A stretch of DNA of 64,000 nucleotides from Paraburkholderia aspalathi. GTDB taxonomy: Bacteria; Pseudomonadota; Gammaproteobacteria; Burkholderiales; Burkholderiaceae. Both the position numbers and the translations under genes were made by a program. Position 1 is the first letter of the stretch, and the number at the start of each line of letters is the position of its first letter. Of the stretch, positions 1-8,930 are shown piece by piece. Location: NCBI RefSeq assembly GCF_900116445.1, contig NZ_FPBH01000037.1:1-64000 (forward strand). The letters run 5' to 3'. The notes under the pieces are model-generated. The model made no database searches and was not told the origin of the DNA. It was given only the letters and a program-made list of their open reading frames with translations.

Positions 1-65
1 TCATTTCTCACCTCAGTTGGAGAATTATCCCCTTTAGAGGTGTCCAGGTTCATTGAACCACTACA

Positions 66-729
66 CACTTACTTTCTTTGCCGCCGCAAAGAAAGTAAGC
101 AAAGAAAGCGGCTAGAAGCCCCTGCTAAGTGGGGCCCGTGGTCTGCTGCGGGTAGTGGTGCGACTGGAATCCGTGCTCTCGCACATTCGGCGTTAGTGAC
201 AAAGGACTCGTCAGCTCCCACTCCGCACTGCGTGCGTCGCGGACGGGTTTGCATGGGAAACCAAGGGCTTCGTTTGAGATCTGTGGGAGCCATCGGCTTC
301 GCCTCGGCGAGGCGCCTCTGCACTCACCCCGGAAACCCCGCCTCAAACGATATGTCGGTGTGCTGAATCACCGCCCCGCCTCGCTCCACCCTGCCCCAAT
401 CCCAACCACGGTCGCGTTCGCATGTGCCATTGCCGTTGCCGTTGCCGTTGCCGTTGCAATCGGAATCGAGAAGGTGATGGCGGTGCAATGACGAGCCACG
501 ACCTGTCGGCGAGGGGTAGGAATTGAAACGTAGAGGGAGGTTTTATGAATGGCTCTTCGGCGCGCGCAGCGTCGCCGGAAGTATGACGCCCTTGTCACAA
601 GCGCATGCATCGGCACGAACACAGATTCCAGTCGCACCACTACCCGTGGCAGACCACGGGCCCCACTTAGCAGGGGCTTCTAGCCGCTTTCTTTGCTTAT
701 CTTTCTTTGCGGCGGCAAAGAAAGTAAGT
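66..729. repeat. Pair of ~115-bp inverted repeats
   Basis: The segment at about 66-178 recurs as its reverse complement at about 614-729 with only a few differences. Each copy contains the palindromic core CTTTCTTTGC/GCAAAGAAAG, followed by a second GCAAAGAAAG and a CCCCTGCTAAGTGGGG hairpin. Small open frames cross both copies but share only repeat-derived residues, so I treat them as non-coding. Repeats with this core occur widely between genes in Burkholderiaceae; that part is family knowledge. The whole 1-831 stretch has no gene I can support. Confidence 0.85.
426..461. repeat. Hexanucleotide tandem repeat (GCCGTT)n
   Basis: Four perfect GCCGTT units lie at 432-455, flanked by one degenerate unit on each side (GCCATT and GCAATC). 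It sits between the two inverted repeats and in no supported gene, so it looks like a simple-sequence repeat rather than a coding phase-variation tract. Confidence 0.8.
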
Positions 730-831
730 GCCGCCCCGCACAGGGGCAACGCTAATAGACCACTAACAATGCAAGGAAAGGCACCAAGGCCAGAGACACG
801 AACAAAAAGCGCCGCGCAGGCAAAAAAACCG

Positions 832-1554
832 TCAATCTGGCAACTCAGCAGCCCCCATCCGCCGCGCAATCACGCGCGACCTTTGAGCCAGATACGCTGA
901 GCCCCTGTGCTCATCAAAATACTTAGGCTGCGGCAGCATCACAGCCAGCCGCGCCGACTGCCCGGCAGTCAATTTGGCAGCAGAAGTCTTGTAGTAATAA
1001 TGCGCGGCCGCCTCCGCGCCATAAACCCCATTGCCCCATTCAACGGAGTTGAGATAAATCTCAAAGATGCGCTGCTTGTCCATCAAGGTCTCAAGCATCC
1101 ACGTGATGATCAGCTCCTGCCCCTTGCGGATATAACTCTTCTCACGAGATAGAAAAAGATTCCGCGCCAACTGCTGGGTAATCGTCGAACCACCGCGAAC
1201 AATCTTGCCCTTGGCCTTGTTCTTCTCCCACGCCTGCAAAATGGCGTCGGTCTCGTAGCCGTTGTTGTTCACGAAGTTCGCGTCTTCGGACGCGATAATC
1301 GCTCGCTTCAGATTGTGCGAAATCTGTTCGTACGGTACCCACGTGCGTTGCACCGACAGATCAGGCCGGTCCTGCGACAAACGCCACGCGTCCGATCGCA
1401 TAAAAGCGGTCGACCGGGGATTCGTGTAATTCCACACCGCAATCTGCGCGAAGTAAAACGCCTGCGTCGCAAGCCACGCAATCGCCAACACGGCGCCGAG
1501 ATAGAAGATCCATCGCACCGGACCTGGCCGGCTCGCGCGCCGCGTTGTTTTCAT
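832..1554 (-). CDS. mtgA: Monofunctional peptidoglycan glycosyltransferase MtgA
   Basis: A 240-residue GT51 enzyme that polymerises lipid II into glycan strands on the periplasmic side of the inner membrane, without a transpeptidase domain. One N-terminal membrane segment is visible at about residues 15-37. The catalytic motif EDANF has Glu90, and GGSTITQQLARNLFL starts at residue 121; both are GT51 signatures. Length matches the family. It is the last gene of a minus-strand series after the RNB exoribonuclease and aroE, 72 bp after aroE. Downstream is only repeat DNA and I see no clear terminator. Confidence 0.96.
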   Translation of the reverse strand: MKTTRRASRPGPVRWIFYLGAVLAIAWLATQAFYFAQIAVWNYTNPRSTAFMRSDAWRLSQDRPDLSVQRTWVPYEQISHNLKRAIIASEDANFVNNNGYETDAILQAWEKNKAKGKIVRGGSTITQQLARNLFLSREKSYIRKGQELIITWMLETLMDKQRIFEIYLNSVEWGNGVYGAEAAAHYYYKTSAAKLTAGQSARLAVMLPQPKYFDEHRGSAYLAQRSRVIARRMGAAELPD

Positions 1555-1626
1555 CGTACCTGGAGTCCTCGAGTCGGTGAACGTGTGGGTCGGTGCGTTG
1601 CGTAGTCTGGAAATTAATGCGGTGGT

Positions 1627-2490
1627 CTATGCGTGCGGCGGCGCCGTCAATAACGCTCGCAATTCAGCCAGCACCGGCGCGCCGTCGGGCCGCACGCCTC
1701 GCCACACGTAAAACGATTCGGCCGCCTGCTCGACCAGCATGCCGAGGCCGTCGGCGCCGCGTGCACCCAGCTTCCGCGCGTGCTCCATGAACACCGTCGG
1801 ATGCGCGCCGTACATCATGTCGTAAGCGAGTGTGCCGGCGCCGAACGCGCGGTCGTCGCATTCGGGCAACGAAGCATCCAGACTGCCCGCCGTCGCGTTG
1901 ACGATCACGTCGTATGTGCCCACTTCGATCGCTCGCGCGCTGCCGCCGGTCAGACGGCATGCGGCGTCGCGTGCGGCCTGCGCGAACTGGTCCACGAGCA
2001 CTTCGGCCTTCGCCGCTGTACGGTTGACGATCGTCAGCGTATGTGGCGAGCGGTCCAGCATCGGCAGCACGACGCCGCGCGCGGCGCCGCCCGCACCAAG
2101 CAGCAAAATCCGTGCACCCTTTAACGAAACGCCGAGATTCACCTCGATGTCTCGCACGAGGCCGAAGCCGTCCGTGTTGTCGCCGTAGACACCGTTTGCG
2201 TCGAACCGCAGTGTGTTCACCGCGCCCGCTGCTGCCGCCCGCGGCGACAGTGTGTTGGCGAACGCATGCGCGTCGAGCTTGAATGGCACCGTCACGTTCA
2301 TGCCGCGGCCGCCAGCTTCGATAAAAGCGCGCACGTGCGGCACGAAAGCATCCACCGGCGCGAGCAGGTGGCCGTACTCGATCGGCTCGCCGGTTTGCGC
2401 GGCAAAGCGGCCATGAATGAACGGCGATTTGCTATGACCGACCGGGTTTCCGATGACCGCGTAGCGGTCGCGCGAATCGCTGACGCTCAT
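1627..2490 (-). CDS. aroE: Shikimate dehydrogenase
   Basis: A 287-residue NADP-dependent enzyme that reduces 3-dehydroshikimate to shikimate in the cytosolic aromatic amino acid pathway. The shikimate-binding motif GNPVGHSKSP is at residues 14-23, the catalytic Lys is in NVTVPFK (Lys71), the Asp is in DNTDG, and the dinucleotide loop GAGGAA is at about 132-137. Its ATG overlaps the stop of the upstream RNB exoribonuclease gene by 4 bp (ATGA), so the two are probably translationally coupled. aroQ of the same pathway lies separately at 8399. Confidence 0.97.
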   Translation of the reverse strand: MSVSDSRDRYAVIGNPVGHSKSPFIHGRFAAQTGEPIEYGHLLAPVDAFVPHVRAFIEAGGRGMNVTVPFKLDAHAFANTLSPRAAAAGAVNTLRFDANGVYGDNTDGFGLVRDIEVNLGVSLKGARILLLGAGGAARGVVLPMLDRSPHTLTIVNRTAAKAEVLVDQFAQAARDAACRLTGGSARAIEVGTYDVIVNATAGSLDASLPECDDRAFGAGTLAYDMMYGAHPTVFMEHARKLGARGADGLGMLVEQAAESFYVWRGVRPDGAPVLAELRALLTAPPHA

Positions 2491-4601
2491 CGTCCCGGCT
2501 CCGTTACGTGCTGCTGGTCGGCTGCTGCATCGCTGGTGCCAGCGGCGTTTTCGGCGTCGCCCGGTTCGGTCGCGCCGCCGTCGAGGTCGGCTTCCGCCTG
2601 AGCCTCGGCTTCGCCTTCGGCGCTTTCCTCAGCCACGTCGATGATTTCTTCTTCACCCTCGTCGGCTTCCTCAGCTTCGCTGCCGCTCGTCACCGCCGGC
2701 GCGTCGAGCACATGCAGCAGGCGCACGGACGCTTCGACGGTCAGTTCGTCGATCGACATCACTTCCATCTGCAAGCGCGTACCGCGTGCATGCACGCCGA
2801 GACCCGGCACATGCAGCAGCAGCGGAATCTCTTCCAGACGCACGAGATCGCCCTTCACCACCGATGCCACCACCTGCTTCCGGTTCTCCTGCTTCAGCCA
2901 GCGCAGGCACCAGAAGTACTCCATGCGGCGCTGGTGATCGGCATACGCGGTGTAGGTGTCGTCGAAACCTTGCACGACGGCGAACAGATCGGCGTCCTTG
3001 GGCTTGAACGGTGCGGCCAGTTTCGCGGTCACGCCATGCTGCACGCAGGCGAGCAACTGCCACTGGTTCACCAGGTCGACGTAGCGGCGCAGCGGCGACG
3101 TGCTCCACGCGTATTGCGTGACGCCCAAGCCTTCGTGCGGCGCTGCATTGGTTTGCATGCGGGTGCGCTTCGGGCCGGTCGGCGCACCGAACGCGCGTTG
3201 CGTACGGTAGATGCCCGGCACGCCGTGGTCATGCAGGAACGCGCCCCACGACGAGTTGGCGAGAATCGCGAGCTCCGCGACGATCGTGTCGAGCGGCGAA
3301 CCACGCCGGCGCGGCGTGATCGTGATGTGCTCGCCTTCCACATAGAAGTTGAAATCGGTGTTGCGCTGCACTTCGCGGCGCAGGCCGTAACCGGCGCGCG
3401 CGGTCTGACGCTTTTCGAACAGCGCCTGCGCGAACGGCCACAGCACGGCAATGTCTTCCTTGTGCGGATAATCGCCGGTGCCGGCGGCCAGCGCCTCTTC
3501 GGTGACCAGCTCGTCCAGCGTGTTGTGGCGCAGATTGTTCTTCACGAACACACGCTCGGCGCGCGTTTCGCTCGCCACGATTTCCTGCGTCTCGCGATTG
3601 ATGATCACGTACAGCGACAGCGCCGGCCGCAAGCCGCCTTCGGCCAGGGTGAACGCTTCCACGACGCTATCGGGCAGCATCGTGATCTTGTCGCCCGGCA
3701 TATAGACGGTCGACAAACGCGTGCGCGCGATCGCATCGACCTCGTCGCCACGCGCGATGCCGAGCGCCGGCGCGGCAATGTGCACGCCGATCCGCACGCG
3801 GCCGTCGGCCAGATGCTCAACGGAGAACGCATCGTCGATTTCGGTCGTGGTGATGTCGTCGATCGAGAACGCCTGTACATCGGCTTCCGGCAGATCTTCC
3901 GGCAATGTGCCGACCGTGACCGGCGGAAAGCCGGTGCCGTGCGGGAAAAACTCAGAGAGGAATTTCGCCTCATGCAACGCGCGAGCCGACGGAATTCCAC
4001 CGCATTCGAGCATCAGCCGCGCCTGTGAGATACCGCGCGCCGCGGCCGCGCCTTCGAGCGCCTTGTATTCGATCGTGTTCTTGTCGGGCCTCGTGAGCAA
4101 AGCCAGCGCCTTGCTGCCGCTGAAGCCTTCCGGCAGACGGCCCGCCTTCAGTTCGTCTTCGTAACCGGCCTGCACCAGCGCCTGCTGGCGTTTACGCTCC
4201 AGTCCGGCGAGCGCCATCTTGAGTTGCTCCTGCGGCGCGCGCTGGTACATGCCGCGGCCCTTGCGGCGGAAGTACACCGGCGAGCCGTGCAGGCGCAGCA
4301 CCAGCGCCGCACGCTCGATGGCGCCGAACCCATCGCCGAAATACTCGGCGCCCAGCGTGGCAAACGGGAATTCGTCTTCCGGCGCGCATTCCCACAGGAA
4401 GTCCAGATCGATATCCTGCGCGGCGGCGTCAGCCTGTTGCATCAGCTCGCCCGCGCTCGGCTTTTCGAATTCGATCAGCACGTCTTTCGCGCGCACCTTG
4501 GCGCGCCGGCCGCCCGGCAGCTCGACCTGAAAAGCATCGCCCTGACGCGACAGCACGCTGCCCGCCTTGAAACTGCCCGATTCCTCAAAGAAAACGTTCA
4601 C
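2487..4601 (-). CDS. RNB-family exoribonuclease (ribonuclease II type)
   Basis: A 704-residue protein with a central RNB domain that should degrade RNA from the 3' end. The metal-binding acidic cluster is seen in SIDDITTTEIDDAFSVE, and the downstream VHIAAPA and LPDSVVEAFTLAEGG segments are typical of the domain. The last ~65 residues are strongly acidic and Ala-rich (many Glu/Asp), an addition beyond the usual S1 end. It overlaps aroE by 4 bp. RNase II and RNase R subtypes are hard to separate by eye; length and lack of a basic tail favour the RNase II side. Confidence 0.9.
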   Translation of the reverse strand: MNVFFEESGSFKAGSVLSRQGDAFQVELPGGRRAKVRAKDVLIEFEKPSAGELMQQADAAAQDIDLDFLWECAPEDEFPFATLGAEYFGDGFGAIERAALVLRLHGSPVYFRRKGRGMYQRAPQEQLKMALAGLERKRQQALVQAGYEDELKAGRLPEGFSGSKALALLTRPDKNTIEYKALEGAAAARGISQARLMLECGGIPSARALHEAKFLSEFFPHGTGFPPVTVGTLPEDLPEADVQAFSIDDITTTEIDDAFSVEHLADGRVRIGVHIAAPALGIARGDEVDAIARTRLSTVYMPGDKITMLPDSVVEAFTLAEGGLRPALSLYVIINRETQEIVASETRAERVFVKNNLRHNTLDELVTEEALAAGTGDYPHKEDIAVLWPFAQALFEKRQTARAGYGLRREVQRNTDFNFYVEGEHITITPRRRGSPLDTIVAELAILANSSWGAFLHDHGVPGIYRTQRAFGAPTGPKRTRMQTNAAPHEGLGVTQYAWSTSPLRRYVDLVNQWQLLACVQHGVTAKLAAPFKPKDADLFAVVQGFDDTYTAYADHQRRMEYFWCLRWLKQENRKQVVASVVKGDLVRLEEIPLLLHVPGLGVHARGTRLQMEVMSIDELTVEASVRLLHVLDAPAVTSGSEAEEADEGEEEIIDVAEESAEGEAEAQAEADLDGGATEPGDAENAAGTSDAAADQQHVTEPGR

Positions 4602-4778
4602 TCAATACTCTCGTTCTGTCTTGCATCTGCCGGCGCGCCCGATTGGGTTCAGCTATCGGTCACTGCGTGCGCGGCACGGCAACGTGTTCGTGGTAGTGGA
4701 TCCGCGGCGCGATACGCGCGCGCCGGCGGCATGATTCTGGTGATCCGCAACGGCCTCGCTGCGGGATCGTCGGCACGC

Positions 4779-5381
4779 TCAGGCGGCTTCGCGCGGCGCC
4801 GGCGGCTCGACGTCTTCGGCATCGCAAAAGGCCAGCACCTCGTCGACGTATTGCGCGAATTCGCTGATCGCGTGGTCACTCCCTTGGATCAGCGTAGTGC
4901 GTGCGCCCGGATAGTGCGCGAGCATTTCGCGGTAATCGAGCACTTCGTCGCCGGTGGCGGCCATCAAATAATAGCGTTCGGGCCGAGTGATCGACGCGAC
5001 GCCGAGCGCGCGCAGCTCGTCCAGATGATGCGGCTCGACCGTGATGCTGCCGCCGCCGTGCCACAGCGGCTGCTCGCCGAGATAGGCGCTCAGGTCGCGC
5101 TGCGGCACGACCGCCGGGTTCAACAGCACCGCCGGCCAGCCGTGCTTCTCGGCGAGATGCGTGGCGAAGTAGCCGCCGAGCGAACTGCCGATCACCGTGA
5201 CGTCTTTCGGCTTCGCAGCCGCGACCAGCGATTCAGCGAGCGCAACGGTCTCGAACGGCGAAACCGGCAGCATCGGACAGCACCACTCGTCGCTGCGGCC
5301 GAGTTCGACGAGACGCGCCGCCAGCACGCGCGCCTTGAACGAATTGGGTGACGAACGGAAACCGTGCAAATAAAGGATCAC
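4779..5381 (-). CDS. YqiA/YcfP-family alpha/beta-hydrolase (putative esterase)
   Basis: A 200-residue single-domain alpha/beta-hydrolase. YLHGFRSSP near the start is the oxyanion-hole strand, and the nucleophile elbow GSSLGG is at residues 65-70 (Ser67). A late GSDH motif supplies the probable catalytic His. The family includes small esterases acting on short acyl esters; the physiological substrate is unknown. Its ATG overlaps the stop of mpl by 4 bp, so it is coupled to peptidoglycan recycling. A 177-bp gap separates it from the exoribonuclease gene. Confidence 0.88.
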   Translation of the reverse strand: MILYLHGFRSSPNSFKARVLAARLVELGRSDEWCCPMLPVSPFETVALAESLVAAAKPKDVTVIGSSLGGYFATHLAEKHGWPAVLLNPAVVPQRDLSAYLGEQPLWHGGGSITVEPHHLDELRALGVASITRPERYYLMAATGDEVLDYREMLAHYPGARTTLIQGSDHAISEFAQYVDEVLAFCDAEDVEPPAPREAA

Positions 5382-6772
5382 GAAGCGCCTCGTGCCGAAA
5401 GTGCGTCGAGCAGCTTCTGATGCACGCCGCCGAAGCCGCCGTTGCTCATCACCAGAATCTGGTCGCCGGGGCGCGCTGCGTGAACCACCGCCTTGACCAG
5501 CGCGTCGAGATTGTCGAATGCCTGCGCTTTGCCGCCGAGCGGTGCGAGCGCCTCGCCGAGATCCCAGCCGAGTGCGTCGCGGCCAGCCGGCGCGCCGTAG
5601 CCGAACACGAGATCGGCGTTCGCCAGACTCGCCGGCAGTTGCGCCTTCATCACCCCGAGCTTCATGGTGTTCGAGCGCGGTTCCAGCACGGCCAGGATTC
5701 GCGTGTTTTCATGGCCGACGCGGGCGCGCAGTCCGGCCACCGTCGTTTCGATGGCCGTGGGGTGGTGAGCGAAATCGTCGTAGACGGTCACACCGTCGAC
5801 GCTGCCGCGCACTTCCATGCGGCGCTTCACATTCCGGAAACTTGCGAGCGACTTCGCGGCTTGCGCCGGCGGCACGCCGACATGGCGCGCGGCGGCGATC
5901 GCGGCAAGCGCATTCATGCGGTTGTGTTCGCCCTGCACCTGCCACTCGACCACGCCGACGCGCTCACTGTTGTGATACACGGCGAAACGCTCGTCGACCG
6001 GCACGCCGTCTTCCGCCGGCAGGGTTTCCCAGCCGCCTTGCACGCCGAACCGCTCGACTTCGCTCCAGCAACCGCGCGTCAGCACGCGCTCCAGCGCGTC
6101 TTCACGACCGTTCGTGACGATACGGCCAATGCCCGGCACCGTGCGGATCAGGTGATGGAACTGCGTTTCGATCGCGGCCAGATCCGGGAAAATGTCGGCG
6201 TGATCGAACTCGAGGTTGTTCAGCACCGCGGTTTTCGGCCGGTAGTGCACGAACTTGGAGCGCTTGTCGAAGAAGGCCGTGTCGTACTCGTCGGCTTCGA
6301 TCACGAAGAAGCTCGAATCGGTCAGCCGCGCTGACACCCCGAAGTTCAGCGGCACGCCGCCGATCAGGAAGCCCGGATTGAGACCCGCGTCTTCGAGCAG
6401 CCAGGTCAGCATCGAACTGGTGGTGGTCTTGCCGTGCGTGCCGGCCACCGCCAGCACCCACTTGCCGTTCAGTACGTGCTCGCCGAGCCACTGCGGACCG
6501 GACACATAAGGCAGGCCGCGATCGAGGATCGCTTCCATCAGCGGGTTGCCGCGCGAGACCACATTGCCGATCACGAACAGGTCGGCATTGAGGCCGTTCA
6601 ACTGCTCGGCGTCATAGCCTTCAATCAGACGAATGCCTTGCGCCTCGAGCTGCGTGCTCATCGGCGGATAGACGCCGGCGTCGCAGCCCGTCACGGTGTG
6701 GCCCGCGCCGCGCGCGAGGACCGCGAGTCCGCCCATGAACGTGCCGCAGATACCGAGGATGTGGATGTGCAT
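5378..6772 (-). CDS. mpl: UDP-N-acetylmuramate:L-Ala-gamma-D-Glu-meso-DAP ligase (Mpl)
   Basis: A 464-residue Mur ligase that attaches recycled murein tripeptide to UDP-MurNAc in the cytosol. It starts MHIHILGICGTFMGG, with the Mpl-type nucleotide loop at residues 7-15, and the ATP site is GTHGKTTT at 111-118. The start at 6772 is chosen because an in-frame upstream extension of 25 codons lacks conserved character. Its GICGTFMGG N-terminus separates it from MurC (GIGGVGMSG), which is encoded at 54734. It pairs functionally with ampD at 22087. Confidence 0.95.
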   Translation of the reverse strand: MHIHILGICGTFMGGLAVLARGAGHTVTGCDAGVYPPMSTQLEAQGIRLIEGYDAEQLNGLNADLFVIGNVVSRGNPLMEAILDRGLPYVSGPQWLGEHVLNGKWVLAVAGTHGKTTTSSMLTWLLEDAGLNPGFLIGGVPLNFGVSARLTDSSFFVIEADEYDTAFFDKRSKFVHYRPKTAVLNNLEFDHADIFPDLAAIETQFHHLIRTVPGIGRIVTNGREDALERVLTRGCWSEVERFGVQGGWETLPAEDGVPVDERFAVYHNSERVGVVEWQVQGEHNRMNALAAIAAARHVGVPPAQAAKSLASFRNVKRRMEVRGSVDGVTVYDDFAHHPTAIETTVAGLRARVGHENTRILAVLEPRSNTMKLGVMKAQLPASLANADLVFGYGAPAGRDALGWDLGEALAPLGGKAQAFDNLDALVKAVVHAARPGDQILVMSNGGFGGVHQKLLDALSARGAS

Positions 6773-6984
6773 AAGCCTGTCGTGCCGCGCGGGCGTATTT
6801 TGCGAGGGATGGGAGTGCGGAAGAGCGGTCGAAACGACCGTCCGCAAAGGACGCTATTGTAACCGACGCCTCCGAATCGCCCTACGAACGGGGCCGCCAG
6901 GATGGCTGCCCGTCCCGCCCCCGCAAAACGCCCTGCGTGAACCGCCCAGAAAGGGCTGTCATCAATCTCTAGTATGATTGAGAG

Positions 6985-7638
6985 ATGGTTCGCAAATCAC
7001 ATTTCGATCCGCAGCGCGTGCGCGAGGAAATCGCCATCGCGGCTGCCCGGATGATCGCTGAAGACGGTCTGGACTACGCAACGGCCAAGCGTAAAGCGGC
7101 ACGGCAGGTAGTCGGCGAGAGCCGTGTTGCCGGCGAATGGCTGCCGGATAACGACCAGATCGAAGAAGAAATCCGTGAATATCAGTCGCTGTTCCAGGGC
7201 GACAGCCAGCCAGTGTTGTTGCGGCGGCTGCGCCGTATCGCGATCGACTGGATGGAGCGGCTTGCGCCGTTCAATCCCTATCTGACCGGCGCGGTGCTTG
7301 GCGGCACAGCCGGCGAACACTCGGATATCCACCTTCAGGTGTTCTGCGACAACCCGAAAGAAGTGGCGATCTACTTTCTGAACGCCAACATCCAGTACGA
7401 CGTTTCGGAGACGCGGCATTTTGCCGGCCGCGGCTACGTCGAGACGCTGAGCTTCCTCTGGCGCCCCACGAACGAAGGGCGCGATGCGGAGCCGGCCGGC
7501 ATCCACGTCGCCCTGTACGAAACGGACGACTTGCGCGGCGCGGTTCGGGCCGACGCGCGCGGCCGCACGGCCCGGGCGAATCAGCAGGCCGTTCAGGCGC
7601 TGCTCGACAGCAGCAATGTCACCTCTTCAACTAATTAG
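6985..7638 (+). CDS. Conserved protein with a nucleotidyltransferase-like motif, function unknown
   Basis: 217 residues, divergent from mpl. I do not recognise an assigned function; homologs have sometimes carried a UDP-N-acetylmuramate-alanine ligase label, which nothing in this sequence supports. Residues 102-120 (GAVLGGTAGEHSDIHLQVF) resemble the minimal nucleotidyltransferase pattern G-G/S followed by D-x-D, but the second carboxylate is His (SDIH). The N-terminal ~90 residues are helical and charged. The gene starts 17 bp before tlpA-like 7656 and is probably cotranscribed with it. Confidence 0.75.
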   Translation: MVRKSHFDPQRVREEIAIAAARMIAEDGLDYATAKRKAARQVVGESRVAGEWLPDNDQIEEEIREYQSLFQGDSQPVLLRRLRRIAIDWMERLAPFNPYLTGAVLGGTAGEHSDIHLQVFCDNPKEVAIYFLNANIQYDVSETRHFAGRGYVETLSFLWRPTNEGRDAEPAGIHVALYETDDLRGAVRADARGRTARANQQAVQALLDSSNVTSSTN

Positions 7639-7655
7639 ACAGACCTAGACCTGGA

Positions 7656-8204
7656 ATGAATACGAAACGGATTCTGGCAGGCGCGCTCGTCGCGATCGCC
7701 GCCGCGGGTGGCGGAGTGCTGGCCAATCACTTGCTGAACGGCGACCCGGAAGTCGCCCACGCGGCGCAGCCCGGTTCCACGCAAAGCGCCGTCGAGCAAC
7801 TTTGGACCGCGCCCGTCACGAATGTCGACGGCAAGCCGCAATCGCTAAGTTTGCTTAAAGGTCACCCAATCGTCGTCAACTTCTGGGCGTCCTGGTGCGG
7901 ACCGTGCGTAGAGGAAATGCCCGCTCTTTCGCAACTTCAACGCGAATATGCGAAGAAAGGGATCCAGTTTGTAGGACTTGGCGTCGATTCGGATAAAAAC
8001 GTCCAGGCGTTCCTGCAGAAGGTGAAAGTGGCCTACCCGGTCTACGTGACCGGGTTTGGCGGCGCCGATCTTGCGCGCGCATTCGGCAATACTGCGGGCG
8101 GCCTGCCCTTTACCGTCGTAATCGACGCAAAAGGCAACATCCGCTCGACAAAATTAGGGCAAATCGACCCACAAGCGCTGAAACAGACGCTCGACGCGCT
8201 CTAA
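7656..8204 (+). CDS. TlpA-family thioredoxin-like disulfide reductase
   Basis: A 182-residue periplasm-facing thioredoxin fold. An N-terminal hydrophobic segment (residues 5-25) is an uncleaved anchor or a signal peptide. The redox site is WCGPC at residues 80-84, in the usual FWASWCGPC context. The Pro of the cis-Pro loop is in GGLPFTVVIDAKG near the C-terminus. Family members reduce cytochrome c apoproteins or other periplasmic disulfides; the partner here is not shown by context. Confidence 0.92.
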   Translation: MNTKRILAGALVAIAAAGGGVLANHLLNGDPEVAHAAQPGSTQSAVEQLWTAPVTNVDGKPQSLSLLKGHPIVVNFWASWCGPCVEEMPALSQLQREYAKKGIQFVGLGVDSDKNVQAFLQKVKVAYPVYVTGFGGADLARAFGNTAGGLPFTVVIDAKGNIRSTKLGQIDPQALKQTLDAL

Positions 8205-8398
8205 ATTTCACATTCTTTTGACGATCAGATCGGGGCAAAAGGCGCGAAATTACGCGCAAATCGCTCGAATTTGAGAGAAGATGGGCGCCCGGAGAGGTGG
8301 CGAAAGATCGCCAGGATCGTTTCCAACGCGCAGGAAACTAGACAAGTTTCTCTAATCAGCGCTAAAGTGCGCCCAATTCCACGGAAAAAGAAGCGACC

Positions 8399-8854
8399 AT
8401 GACGCGACTGCTGGTACTGCACGGCCCCAACCTCAACCTTCTCGGCACCCGGGAACCGGAGGTTTATGGCCGCGTAACGCTGCCGCAGATCGATCAGGCA
8501 CTTGCGGACCGCGCAGCGGACGCAGGCGTCGAACTCGCGTCGTTCCAGAGCAATCATGAAGGCGCTCTCGTCGATCGCATCCAATCCGCCCGGACTGAAC
8601 AAACCGATTTCATACTGATCAATCCCGCCGCGTACACGCACACCAGCGTGGCCATTCGGGACGCACTGGCGGGGGTCGGCATCCCGTTCGTCGAGATTCA
8701 TCTCTCGAACGTACATCGCCGCGAACCGTTCCGGCATCACTCGTATTTCTCCGACCAGGCTGAAGGCGTGATTTGCGGCCTTGGCTGGAAGGGATATATG
8801 TACGCGCTCGAATTCGCGCTCGACCGGCTGTCGGCCGGCTCGTCGCGCGGCTGA
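8399..8854 (+). CDS. aroQ: 3-dehydroquinate dehydratase, type II
   Basis: A 151-residue type II dehydroquinase that converts 3-dehydroquinate to 3-dehydroshikimate; the enzyme is a dodecamer in the family. GPNLNLLGTREPEVYG contains the catalytic Tyr (Tyr23) and the mobile-loop Arg. The FQSNHEG, NPAAYTHTS and EIHLSNVHRREPFR blocks carry the catalytic His and substrate contacts. The 194-bp gap before it shows no other gene. accB follows after 76 bp, an arrangement common in proteobacteria. Confidence 0.97.
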   Translation: MTRLLVLHGPNLNLLGTREPEVYGRVTLPQIDQALADRAADAGVELASFQSNHEGALVDRIQSARTEQTDFILINPAAYTHTSVAIRDALAGVGIPFVEIHLSNVHRREPFRHHSYFSDQAEGVICGLGWKGYMYALEFALDRLSAGSSRG

Positions 8855-8930
8855 TTCCAAACACGTCCAATTTAAGCCGGGTACTGCGATTGCACGCGCC
8901 GGCACTTTACGCATTGAAAGGGGCTTCCTG

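Noticed and set aside
40..900. Small open frames across the inverted repeats at the left end
   Set aside because: The shared residues come from the repeat itself, and the frames differ outside it.
2508..4028. A 506-codon open frame antisense to the RNB exoribonuclease
   Set aside because: Shadow frame of a GC-rich gene with no family resemblance.
5378..6772. Assignment as MurC
   Set aside because: The N-terminal GICGTFMGG is the Mpl form, and a true murC lies in the dcw cluster at 54734.
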